From positions 155-12,263 of the forward strand of contig JAFNGM010000070.1 in the NCBI GenBank assembly GCA_017885225.1: DNA of 12,109 nucleotides, given 5' to 3'. Source of the DNA: Syntrophaceae bacterium (GTDB lineage Bacteria; Desulfobacterota; Syntrophia; Syntrophales; UBA2185). The position numbers were made by a program, and so were the translations under genes. Shown in pieces: positions 6,544 through 12,109 of the stretch. Under the pieces are notes generated by a model. The model was not told the DNA's origin, did no database searches, and was given only the letters and a program-made list of their open reading frames with translations. How positions within the stretch are numbered: the first letter of the stretch is position 1; the number at the start of each line of letters is the position of its first letter.

Positions 6544-7686
6544 TTACTTTACGAGCGTCCAATTGCCATTCTTGATCGTCACGAGGACAAAGGCGTCCTT
6601 TGTCAGTCCTGCGTGATCTTGAGGCGAGAAGTTGAATATACCACCGATGCCTCTAAAGTTGCGGGTATTTTCCAATTCCTTGCGGATTGCATCGGGAGCA
6701 TCGCCTCCCCGTTCAATTGCACCTTTCAAAAGCATAACCGCGTCCCATGCATGGCCGCCGAAATGATCCCCTCCTACATTATAATGCTTTTTGTAATTAT
6801 TTACATAGGCAAGAAGCGACTTTTTCTGCTTGTCGGATTTCGGAAGCATGTGGGCAACAATCACCCGTCCTGAAGGGAGAATTATTCCTTCAGAGGCATC
6901 GCCTGCCAGTTCTATAAATTTTTTAGACGATACACCATGGCTCATATAAAGCGGCATCGTAAGGCCCAGCTGTTTTGCGTTTCTGGCGATCGTCGCAGGC
7001 CCCGGATTGGTTCCCCAGCAGATAAGCGCCTGTGCTTTACTGCCGCGTATCTTCACGATCTGGGCGGTCATGTCCGTATCTTTCGGACCGTAGATTTCAT
7101 CGGATACGATGGTGATACCAAAACTCTCTGCTTTTAATTTCAGCTGCTCCCTTCCTGAAGATCCGAATCCGTCGGAAACCGTCAATATGGCAATTTTATT
7201 GATGTTCCGTTTCTTAAGATGATCGTAAATGCGCTCCACGGCGAGAGAATCGTTCTGGGCAGTCTTGAAAACCCATTTCTTTGTGGGTTCTGTGATCTTT
7301 ATTCCTGCGGCACAGGAAATCAAGGGAACTCCCGCGGCTTCTACGATGGGAATAACGGCCATTGTTTCCCCTGTTGTACTGGGACCGATAATGGCGCTTA
7401 CGTTGTCATCTTTAATAAGCCGATTGGCTGCCTGGACCGCTTTGGTCGCGTCGCCCTGGGTATCGTAGATAATCACTTTCAGCGTGCGTCCATTGATGCC
7501 GCCCGCGTTGTTAATCTGAGTTTCCAGCATAACAGCCGTATTGCGTTCCGGATCACCCAGAAATGACGGAGGACCAGTAACCGCGAGCAGAGCCCCTATC
7601 TTGATCGGTTCCGCCGCCAAGACACCGCTTGCAACAGTAAACAGAATGCAGAGCGTACATAATGATGTAATAATTTTTTTCAACAT
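6544..7686 (-). CDS. livK: Branched-chain amino acid type ABC transporter, periplasmic binding protein LivK
   Basis: A 380-residue substrate-binding protein of the Peripla_BP_6 (Leu/Ile/Val-binding) family. Residues 1-24 are a type I signal peptide (KK, hydrophobic core, cut after GVLA), with no lipobox, so the protein is free in the periplasm. The mature part opens EPIKIGALLAVTGPPSFLG (26-44), and the ligand-binding lobe carries AIIGPSTTGETMAV (98-111), where family members hold the amino-acid carboxylate and amine. Length fits (360-400). ATG 7686 has TAGGAGGAG five bases upstream. It is the first gene of the operon, behind its own promoter. Relatives bind branched or aromatic amino acids, amides or aromatic acids; the paaK gene in the operon favours an aromatic or aryl-acid ligand, but this is inference. 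Confidence 0.95.
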   Translation of the reverse strand: MLKKIITSLCTLCILFTVASGVLAAEPIKIGALLAVTGPPSFLGDPERNTAVMLETQINNAGGINGRTLKVIIYDTQGDATKAVQAANRLIKDDNVSAIIGPSTTGETMAVIPIVEAAGVPLISCAAGIKITEPTKKWVFKTAQNDSLAVERIYDHLKKRNINKIAILTVSDGFGSSGREQLKLKAESFGITIVSDEIYGPKDTDMTAQIVKIRGSKAQALICWGTNPGPATIARNAKQLGLTMPLYMSHGVSSKKFIELAGDASEGIILPSGRVIVAHMLPKSDKQKKSLLAYVNNYKKHYNVGGDHFGGHAWDAVMLLKGAIERGGDAPDAIRKELENTRNFRGIGGIFNFSPQDHAGLTKDAFVLVTIKNGNWTLVK

Positions 7687-7720
7687 CGCACTCCTCCTAA
7701 ATAATTTATTAAAAGAATTT

Positions 7721-7729
7721 ATTATACCA
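7721..7729 (-). promoter_or_regulatory. Extended -10 promoter of the livKHMGF-paaK operon
   Basis: The minus strand reads TGGTATAAT, a perfect extended -10 (TGnTATAAT), with TATAAT at 7726-7721. Transcription would begin near 7714, giving a leader of about 28 bases that includes the TAGGAGGAG ribosome site of livK. The -35 position (AATGTG) is poor, as is common when an extended -10 is present. Confidence 0.6.
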
Positions 7730-7764
7730 TTTTATAAATGGCGCACATTCTTTACCGTGTGTGC
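7727..7764. promoter_or_regulatory. Possible operator sites at the liv promoter
   Basis: CCATTT-TAT-AAATGG (7727-7741) is a perfect 6-bp inverted repeat lying in the promoter spacer and touching the extended -10. Next to it GCGCACA (7741-7747) and TGTGTGC (7758-7764) form a 7-bp inverted repeat with one mismatch and a 10-base gap, at about -33 to -50. Both are placed where a regulator could bind. No regulator gene lies beside them, so the protein is unknown, and short dyads like these also occur by chance. Confidence 0.3.
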
Positions 7765-7876
7765 AACTTTTTTACGAAATCATCAATGACAAAGTCAAGG
7801 GATATTTTCCCCGCGTCCCGTAAACTTTGCTATTTATTGTCCCACTCGGGAATTGGGAGAAACATCCTCACCTTTA

Positions 7877-7915
7877 GGCAATGACTTCAGTTCAATTTTT
7901 TGCATTGCCCTTTTT
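7877..7915 (+). terminator. Hairpin with U-tract, no gene upstream
   Basis: GGCAATG (7877-7883) pairs perfectly with CATTGCC (7903-7909), followed by C and TTTTT (7911-7915). The loop is long (19 bases), so as an intrinsic terminator it is weak. No plus-strand gene precedes it; the gene to the left runs the other way. It could end a short transcript, insulate the next gene, or be accidental. Confidence 0.3.
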
Positions 7916-7927
7916 AAGACTCTCATC

Positions 7928-7956
7928 TTGTCTGAGCCCACGTTTTGTGGTATACG
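7928..7956 (+). promoter_or_regulatory. Promoter of the 99-residue membrane protein gene
   Basis: TTGTCT (7928-7933), a spacer of exactly 17 bases, and TATACG (7951-7956) preceded by TGG, making an extended -10. Start near 7963 would leave about 25 untranslated bases holding AAGGAGGT before ATG 7988. Confidence 0.5.
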
Positions 7957-7987
7957 CACGTAACAGCTTGAAAAAGGAGGTCAGACC

Positions 7988-8287
7988 ATGTCATTGCTCA
8001 TAGGCGGTGCCGTTGCCGTAATTATTGGACTTATAGGTCTTATTTTATGGTGGGTTGATTTCCTTATTATCCTCAAAGGCGGAATACCCATTATTTTGAT
8101 CCTTGGCGGTGTTCTTGGAGTCTATATCGGTCTGGATGAGATTCAAGACAAGCTCAGGGAAGAAAGGCAAAGGCAGGAGGAAAGTCTGGCAAAGGCCAGG
8201 GAAGAAATCGAAATGATCAGGGCTCAGGCAGAACAGTACAGGGAAGAACTGGAAAAACTCAAAGAAAACGCAAAGAAGACAGAATAA
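7988..8287 (+). CDS. Small membrane protein with two membrane segments and a C-terminal coiled coil
   Basis: A 99-residue protein that I do not recognise with confidence. Residues about 3-22 (LLIGGAVAVI through LILWW) and 30-49 (KGGIPIILILGGVLGVYIGL) are two hydrophobic segments forming a hairpin. The short link between them contains WWVDFLIILKGG. Residues 50-97 are a charged, heptad-like helix rich in E, K, R and Q (LREERQRQEESLAKAREE), a strong coiled-coil candidate on the same side as the N-terminus. There is no signal peptide cut or catalytic motif. AAGGAGGT lies five bases before ATG 7988 and a promoter is visible. The hairpin pattern GLxGLxxWW-FLxxLKGxIP recalls, from memory only, the small magnetosome protein MamI; this is unverified. 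A membrane scaffold or envelope-stress role is equally possible. It stands alone between livK (divergent) and the response regulator. Confidence 0.8.
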   Translation: MSLLIGGAVAVIIGLIGLILWWVDFLIILKGGIPIILILGGVLGVYIGLDEIQDKLREERQRQEESLAKAREEIEMIRAQAEQYREELEKLKENAKKTE

Positions 8288-8427
8288 TTATCCCTGTTCA
8301 ACACGCTATGCAACCCATTGCCGCAGATTTACTTTTTTATTGATTTTATTCCACGTTTTCAGCATGGAAAATCCTTAAATATAAACACGAAAAAGATTTT
8401 CTTATCCGTCAAATTTTCATTAAATAC

Positions 8428-8455
8428 TTGACAAACCACGGGAATTACATATAAT
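8428..8455 (+). promoter_or_regulatory. Consensus sigma-70 promoter of the response regulator gene
   Basis: Perfect -35 TTGACA (8428-8433) and perfect -10 TATAAT (8450-8455), separated by 16 bases. Start near 8462 gives a leader of about 70 bases to ATG 8534. This is the strongest promoter in the window, suggesting abundant constitutive transcription. No operator-like dyad is obvious. Confidence 0.7.
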
Positions 8456-8533
8456 TTTCTACAATGATAGTTTACGCTGTTCGAAATACCCCCCCAAAGC
8501 CTGTCGGTGAATGATGGCAGGGAAGGAGGTACG

Positions 8534-8905
8534 ATGAAAACGAAAATTCTTGTTGTTGATGATGAACGCGTTATTGTTGAGGTAGTGGAAGAGGAGCTTA
8601 CCGCACATGGCTACGAGGTATATAAGGCATTTACGGGAATGGAAGGATTAAGAAAATGTAAGAGTCTAAGACCAGACGTCGTGATACTGGATATAATGAT
8701 GCCTGACATTGACGGATCAAGTGTCGCGGCAGAAATGAAAGATGATCCTAATACTGCCAATATTCCTGTAATTTTTCTTACAGGTGCGGTGAAACCAAGT
8801 GAAGTACCCGATAGCCACCTCGTCGGTGGTCAGTTTTTTCTTGCCAAGCCCTTTAAGACGGAAGATCTGCTCAAGCTATTGCGGATGGTGCTTTTTGGAT
8901 ATTGA
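8534..8905 (+). CDS. Stand-alone receiver-domain response regulator
   Basis: A 123-residue CheY-like receiver with no output domain. Acidic pocket D9-D10, phospho-acceptor D53 (ILDIMMP), switch T83 (FLTGA) and conserved lysine K105 (AKPF) are all present, so it should accept phosphate from a histidine kinase. It ends directly after the fifth helix. An upstream in-frame start at 8507 is possible, but ATG 8534 has AAGGAGGT three bases ahead and begins at the first beta strand (MKTKILVVDD). No kinase or phosphotransferase gene is adjacent, so it is an orphan acting on motility, a phosphorelay or another partner that cannot be named. A consensus promoter precedes it. The acyl-CoA synthetase gene follows on the same strand after 236 bases with no obvious terminator, so read-through is possible. 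Confidence 0.92.
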   Translation: MKTKILVVDDERVIVEVVEEELTAHGYEVYKAFTGMEGLRKCKSLRPDVVILDIMMPDIDGSSVAAEMKDDPNTANIPVIFLTGAVKPSEVPDSHLVGGQFFLAKPFKTEDLLKLLRMVLFGY

Positions 8906-9056
8906 AAGCCCATACAATTAAGACCTAAATGACCCCCGCGCTACTCACGGAATATTGCCAGTCAGCATTACCATATGAAAGCCTTGAAATGAAAACGGCC
9001 GTTATGATAGGGTGCCTCTTAAATATTGAACATAAATATCAAAATGATCTTTTGCC

Positions 9057-9102
9057 CCTCGACTCCTTGATTCCTGGAGACGAGAGTGACTTTTCTGGAG
9101 AC
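9057..9102. repeat. Second copy of the intergenic repeat, ahead of the acyl-CoA synthetase gene
   Basis: Bases 9057-9094 match 6482-6519 at 31 of 38 positions in the same orientation; the shared core is TCCTGGAGA. CTGGAGAC also occurs twice within this copy (9074-9081 and 9095-9102). It lies 40 bases before the acyl-CoA synthetase start, in a 236-base gap (8906-9141) that otherwise shows no gene, clear promoter or terminator. The inverted left half seen in the other copy is missing here. Confidence 0.5.
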
Positions 9103-9141
9103 TAATCAAACATAAACGCATTGTTATTATTGAGGTTATGT

Positions 9142-11232
9142 ATGGAGTTTTTCTTTAATCCGCAAGGAATTGCCGTCGTTGGTGCAACTCCTAATCCTTC
9201 CAAGGGAGGCTTTGCCATCCTGAAAAATTGTATTACCGGTTACCGGGGAAACATATACCCTGTGAATCCTCGTTATAGTGAAATTGAAGGTCTGTCCTGC
9301 TATCCATCCGTCAGTGCTATTCCGGAGCATGTTGATCTGGCCATAGTGTTTGTTCCGGCGAAGCTTGTACCGGCGGCCATAAAGGATTGTGCTGCCAAAG
9401 GTGTGCCGGGGGTCATGATCGAATCAGGCGGCTTTGCGGAAACCGGCCAGGAGGGCGTTTCACTGCAGCAGTCAATAAAAGACATATCCGAACACACGGG
9501 CATTCGTCTGTGGGGTCCCAACTGCATGGGACTTGTGGATGCTGTTTCCGGTCATGTTTTTTCCTTCATGGATCCGAGCGCCTTACAGCGTGGACTATTG
9601 TTGCCCGGCACCATATCGCTTATCGTCCAGAGCGGATTGCTCTCCGCAGGGTTTCTCATCGATATCATGACGCACCGCATTACGGGGATCAGTAAAGTGT
9701 GCTCTGTGGGCAATAAGATGGATGTGAACGAGTGTGATTTGCTCCCTTATCTGATTCACGATACAAATACTCGCGTCATCGGACTTTACCTGGAATCCTT
9801 TGCCGACGGAAGACGCTTTCTGGACATGTGCCGCGGGAGTGCAAAACCTATCGTACTCCTTCATGGTGGCAGGAGTACGAAAGGTGCTGAAGCGGCAATG
9901 AGCCATACGGCATCCATGGCGGGCAATCACATAATCATCTCGGGGGCCCTGGCACAGGCGGGTGTCACGGAAGCCAGGGATTTGCATCAAATGATGGACC
10001 TCTGCCGGTCTCTCGATGCGGTGTCCCGACCGGTAAAGGGATCGGGCCGCATCGCCGTTCTCACGTTCAGCGGCGGCGCCGGTATTGTCTCTTCGGATTT
10101 TATGGAGGAGCGGGGGCTCTCCGTCGCTGAGCTCTCCCAGGCCACGAAAGATGACATAGGGCAGTTGTTCCCTCCATGGATGCCCGTGAGAAACCCTGTG
10201 GATCTGTGGCCATCCATTGAAAAACATGTCGGAACAGGAATTGATGTGTTCAGCAAGGCTCTCGCTGCGGTCCTTGCCGATCCCAATGTGGATGCCGTAT
10301 TTGTACATACCTATGCCGGCAATATACGGATCGGCCTCGATCTTGCCGACCTGGCAGCGCAGGCGCAAAGATCGGGCAAGCCCGTATTTATATGGCTCCT
10401 GGGAAGACGCGACGAGGCCTTTCGATTTAAGGAACAAGCCCTCTCCTTCGGTATCCCCGTGTTCCATGAAATATCCCGGGCCGTGGAATGTCTTGCTGCG
10501 GTGTGCCATCAACAACCTTCTTATGCGGTGAATAGCTTCCCTGACAAAGATGCGATTCCCGTTTTTTTCGACGAACTGGACGAAATGCAAAAGAAATACG
10601 TGGGGCCTCTGGATGAATATATATCAAAACGCGTTCTCCGGAGGCACGGTATCCCAACAGTCGCAGAGGAGCTTGTTGATGATATACTTCAGTGTGAAGA
10701 AACCGCCGTACGGCTCGGGTTCCCGATTGTCATGAAGGGTCTGCAGCAAGGAAAAGTGCACAAGACCGAACTCGGTCTGGTTCGACTGGGTGTCAACAAT
10801 ATCGAGGACGTCCGCCAATCGTATGCGGTGTTAATGGAGAAAATGAACGGTCAAGGTAAAATCGTAATGTACAGGCAGGTGAAAGGTAAGATTGAGCTCA
10901 TTCTGGGTCTTGTGCGCGATCCCCAGTTCGGCCCCTGTGTTATGCTGGGACTTGGCGGTATCATGGCAGAAATCTTATATGATGCAGTGTTTGCCCCCGC
11001 ACCGTTAACCGGAGAGGATGCGCTGAGGCTCATCAGTCGTATGCGGGGGCAGAAGATTCTCGACGGTTTCCGCGGAGAACCCTTCGTGAACAGGGAAGAG
11101 CTATCCCGAATACTCGTCGCGGTGGGTAATATGGGACTTCTGTATCCCAGGATTCAGGAAATTGACGTAAACCCTTTGATTATCGGTGAGAATGGCGTTG
11201 TTGCCGTTGATGCCACGATCATTTTGAAATAA
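9142..11232 (+). CDS. Fused acyl-CoA synthetase (NDP-forming), alpha and beta parts in one chain
   Basis: A 696-residue protein of the ADP-forming acetyl/acyl-CoA synthetase family, which converts acyl-CoA, ADP and phosphate to the acid, CoA and ATP (or the reverse). Domain order: CoA-binding Rossmann fold (about 5-130; VVGATPNPSKGG at 12-23, NIYPVNP, WGPNCMG at 124-130), succinyl-CoA-ligase-like CoA domain (about 150-290) with the probable phosphohistidine H255 in MSHTASMAG, a second ligase-like domain (300-460), and an ATP-grasp domain (about 485-696) with K532, VHKTELG (H540), GLGGIMAE and the metal-binding EIDVNPL (673-679). Two histidines fit the phosphate-relay mechanism known for this family. 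Length is standard for the fused form (about 700). ATG 9142 has GAGG six bases upstream; TTG 9121 is an alternative. Substrate is not predictable: acetate, branched-chain or aryl acids. It converges with the thiamine-binding protein gene. Confidence 0.92.
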   Translation: MEFFFNPQGIAVVGATPNPSKGGFAILKNCITGYRGNIYPVNPRYSEIEGLSCYPSVSAIPEHVDLAIVFVPAKLVPAAIKDCAAKGVPGVMIESGGFAETGQEGVSLQQSIKDISEHTGIRLWGPNCMGLVDAVSGHVFSFMDPSALQRGLLLPGTISLIVQSGLLSAGFLIDIMTHRITGISKVCSVGNKMDVNECDLLPYLIHDTNTRVIGLYLESFADGRRFLDMCRGSAKPIVLLHGGRSTKGAEAAMSHTASMAGNHIIISGALAQAGVTEARDLHQMMDLCRSLDAVSRPVKGSGRIAVLTFSGGAGIVSSDFMEERGLSVAELSQATKDDIGQLFPPWMPVRNPVDLWPSIEKHVGTGIDVFSKALAAVLADPNVDAVFVHTYAGNIRIGLDLADLAAQAQRSGKPVFIWLLGRRDEAFRFKEQALSFGIPVFHEISRAVECLAAVCHQQPSYAVNSFPDKDAIPVFFDELDEMQKKYVGPLDEYISKRVLRRHGIPTVAEELVDDILQCEETAVRLGFPIVMKGLQQGKVHKTELGLVRLGVNNIEDVRQSYAVLMEKMNGQGKIVMYRQVKGKIELILGLVRDPQFGPCVMLGLGGIMAEILYDAVFAPAPLTGEDALRLISRMRGQKILDGFRGEPFVNREELSRILVAVGNMGLLYPRIQEIDVNPLIIGENGVVAVDATIILK

Positions 11233-11252
11233 CACGCTCACAAGGTGATACC

Positions 11253-11537
11253 TTATTCTACCGCTTTTACTTTCCTCTCTATGCGCCCGGAGGCTCCTGC
11301 CCGGCAATCCACTTTCATAGTCATATGCAGCCTTCCGCAGTCCTTTTTCAACTCCTCCATGCAGCGCGTGATCACACCCATGACCTCGTCCCACTCGCCC
11401 TCTATGGATGTACCCATGGGACTGATATGATGCGCCAGACCGCTTTCTTTGATAATTTTTACTGCCCTTGACGCATATTTACTTACGCTCTCTTCTTTGC
11501 CGATAGGAAAAATGGAAAAATCAACGATGACACTCAT
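11253..11537 (-). CDS. MTH1187-family thiamine-binding protein
   Basis: A 94-residue small cytoplasmic protein of the MTH1187/YkoF-like family (Thiamine_BP, formerly DUF77; usual length about 95-105). The N-terminal strand and loop VDFSIFPIGKEESVSKY (5-21) and HISPMGTSIEGEWDEVM (37-53) are the family hallmarks. Relatives form ferredoxin-like dimers or tetramers, and some bind thiamine or a thiamine-like ligand between subunits. Its physiological job is not settled. ATG 11537 lies seven bases after the TrkA-like stop, and its ribosome site (ATGAGGT) overlaps that stop codon, so the two are translationally coupled. It converges with the acyl-CoA synthetase gene, 20 bases apart. No thiamine biosynthesis gene or TPP riboswitch is visible nearby. 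Confidence 0.9.
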   Translation of the reverse strand: MSVIVDFSIFPIGKEESVSKYASRAVKIIKESGLAHHISPMGTSIEGEWDEVMGVITRCMEELKKDCGRLHMTMKVDCRAGASGRIERKVKAVE

Positions 11538-11544
11538 AAAAACC

Positions 11545-12109
11545 TCATTTTATTTTCTGAATATCCTTATCTTTCGCGATAACAACGAGTATTTCTCCAT
11601 CCTTGAGTCTAAAGCTGGCCGGCGGCACCATAGTAATCTGGTCTGTCAGAACGTCTTTCACGGCGATAACCTCAATATGGTATTTAGTCCTCAACTCCAG
11701 TTCCGCGATGCTTTTTCCTAAAAAACTGGTCGGAGGAGCTATTTCAAATATCATGTACCCCTCTGAAAGGGGGAGACAGTCAAGAACGTTCGGAGATATC
11801 AGGCTCTGGGCTACTTTTTTTGCCATTTCCTTCTCGGGTATAATTACATCCGTCGCGCCGACCTTCTCGAGGATGAGCTTGTGCTCTTCATTGGGAGCCT
11901 TTACAATAATGTTTTTCACCTTCATCTGTTTCAGGTGCAGGGTGATAAGTGTACTGGACGCGAGATCTTCACCAAAGGAAATGACGGCTACATCGTCCTC
12001 ATGGATGCCGATATGATCCATTACCTCATTATCTGTGCCGTCGGCAACAATAGCCTTGGTGGTAAAATCTTTAATACGATGAACGGCGTCTTTATCCTTG
12101 TCAACGGCA
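11545..12109 (-). CDS. TrkA/KtrA-like potassium transport regulator (RCK domains), 5' end cut by window edge
   Basis: The frame is open to the right edge; about 187 C-terminal residues are visible. The first part is the second half of an RCK_N (NAD-binding) domain: VDKDKDAVHRI near 12105-12073, IVADGTDNEVM ending at 12019, VAVISFGEDL, NIIVKAPNEEH and GATDVIIPE. From about 11769 an RCK_C (TrkA_C) domain follows (YMIFEIAPP, GKSIAELELR, VIAVKD, GEILVVIAKDKDI). These proteins form cytoplasmic gating rings that control Trk/Ktr potassium uptake channels in response to nucleotides. Missing upstream are the GxGxxG nucleotide loop and the start. A membrane partner (TrkH/KtrB) may lie outside the window. 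A single RCK_N+RCK_C unit, as seen, suggests the roughly 220-residue KtrA type, but a longer TrkA cannot be excluded. It ends in TGA overlapping the ribosome site of the next gene. Confidence 0.92.
   Translation of the reverse strand, partial: AVDKDKDAVHRIKDFTTKAIVADGTDNEVMDHIGIHEDDVAVISFGEDLASSTLITLHLKQMKVKNIIVKAPNEEHKLILEKVGATDVIIPEKEMAKKVAQSLISPNVLDCLPLSEGYMIFEIAPPTSFLGKSIAELELRTKYHIEVIAVKDVLTDQITMVPPASFRLKDGEILVVIAKDKDIQKIK

Larger units (their letters stand above)
7687..7987. other. Divergent intergenic region between livK and the 99-residue protein gene
   Basis: These 301 bases have no convincing coding frame on either strand. They hold the livK promoter with two inverted repeats near 7727-7764, a U-tailed hairpin at 7877-7915 that follows no known gene, and a plus-strand promoter at 7928-7956. 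Between about 7765 and 7876 I see only short weak dyads, such as TCCCA/TGGGA, and nothing assignable. Confidence 0.6.

Noticed and set aside
8994..9003. Palindrome AACGGCCGTT in the gap before the acyl-CoA synthetase gene
   Set aside because: Several 10-base palindromes are expected by chance in a window of this size, and no promoter is seen beside it.
9595..10590. Long antisense open frame of 331 codons inside the acyl-CoA synthetase gene
   Set aside because: The sense strand encodes an intact, motif-complete protein; the antisense product is rich in His/Arg without domains, typical of codon-bias shadows.
11242..11254. AAGGT/ACCTT stem between the convergent acyl-CoA synthetase and thiamine-binding genes
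   Set aside because: Only five base pairs, AT-rich, with no U-run on either strand; too weak to call a terminator.

Overview
The window looks like chromosome from an anaerobic, syntrophic or fermentative bacterium of the Deltaproteobacteria/Desulfobacterota type. This is inferred from gene content: a cobalamin-dependent radical SAM protein, a fused ADP-forming acyl-CoA synthetase, a phenylacetate-CoA ligase joined to a branched-chain amino acid type ABC transporter, a DUF4124 envelope protein, and many strong GGAGG ribosome binding sites. It is not proven by any marker gene. No mobile element, CRISPR array, tRNA or rRNA was seen.

Layout. Bases 1-937 (minus) hold most of a B12-binding radical SAM gene cut by the left edge. 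A divergent gene (1064-1531, plus) encodes a small exported DUF4124 protein. It meets, across a hairpin, the end of a six-gene minus-strand operon running from 7686 down to 1646: livK, livH, livM, livG, livF and a paaK-like ligase. From 7988 rightward three plus-strand genes follow: a 99-residue membrane/coiled-coil protein, a stand-alone receiver-domain response regulator behind a consensus promoter, and a 696-residue fused acyl-CoA synthetase (NDP-forming). This last gene converges on a translationally coupled minus-strand pair, the end of a TrkA/KtrA-like potassium-channel regulator followed by an MTH1187-type thiamine-binding protein. The TrkA gene is cut by the right edge.

How it fits together. 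The Liv-type importer plus a PaaK-type ligase is most simply read as uptake of an amino acid or aryl/branched acid and its activation to a CoA thioester. The nearby ADP-forming synthetase could recover ATP from acyl-CoA products. The substrates are not determined by the sequence. I do not see a clearly new system. The most unusual points are an imperfect repeat shared by the livK-livH gap and the acyl-CoA synthetase leader, unusual translation starts (TTG for livG, double start for paaK, no ribosome site for livH, apparently leaderless GTG for the radical SAM gene), and the uncharacterised 99-residue protein.
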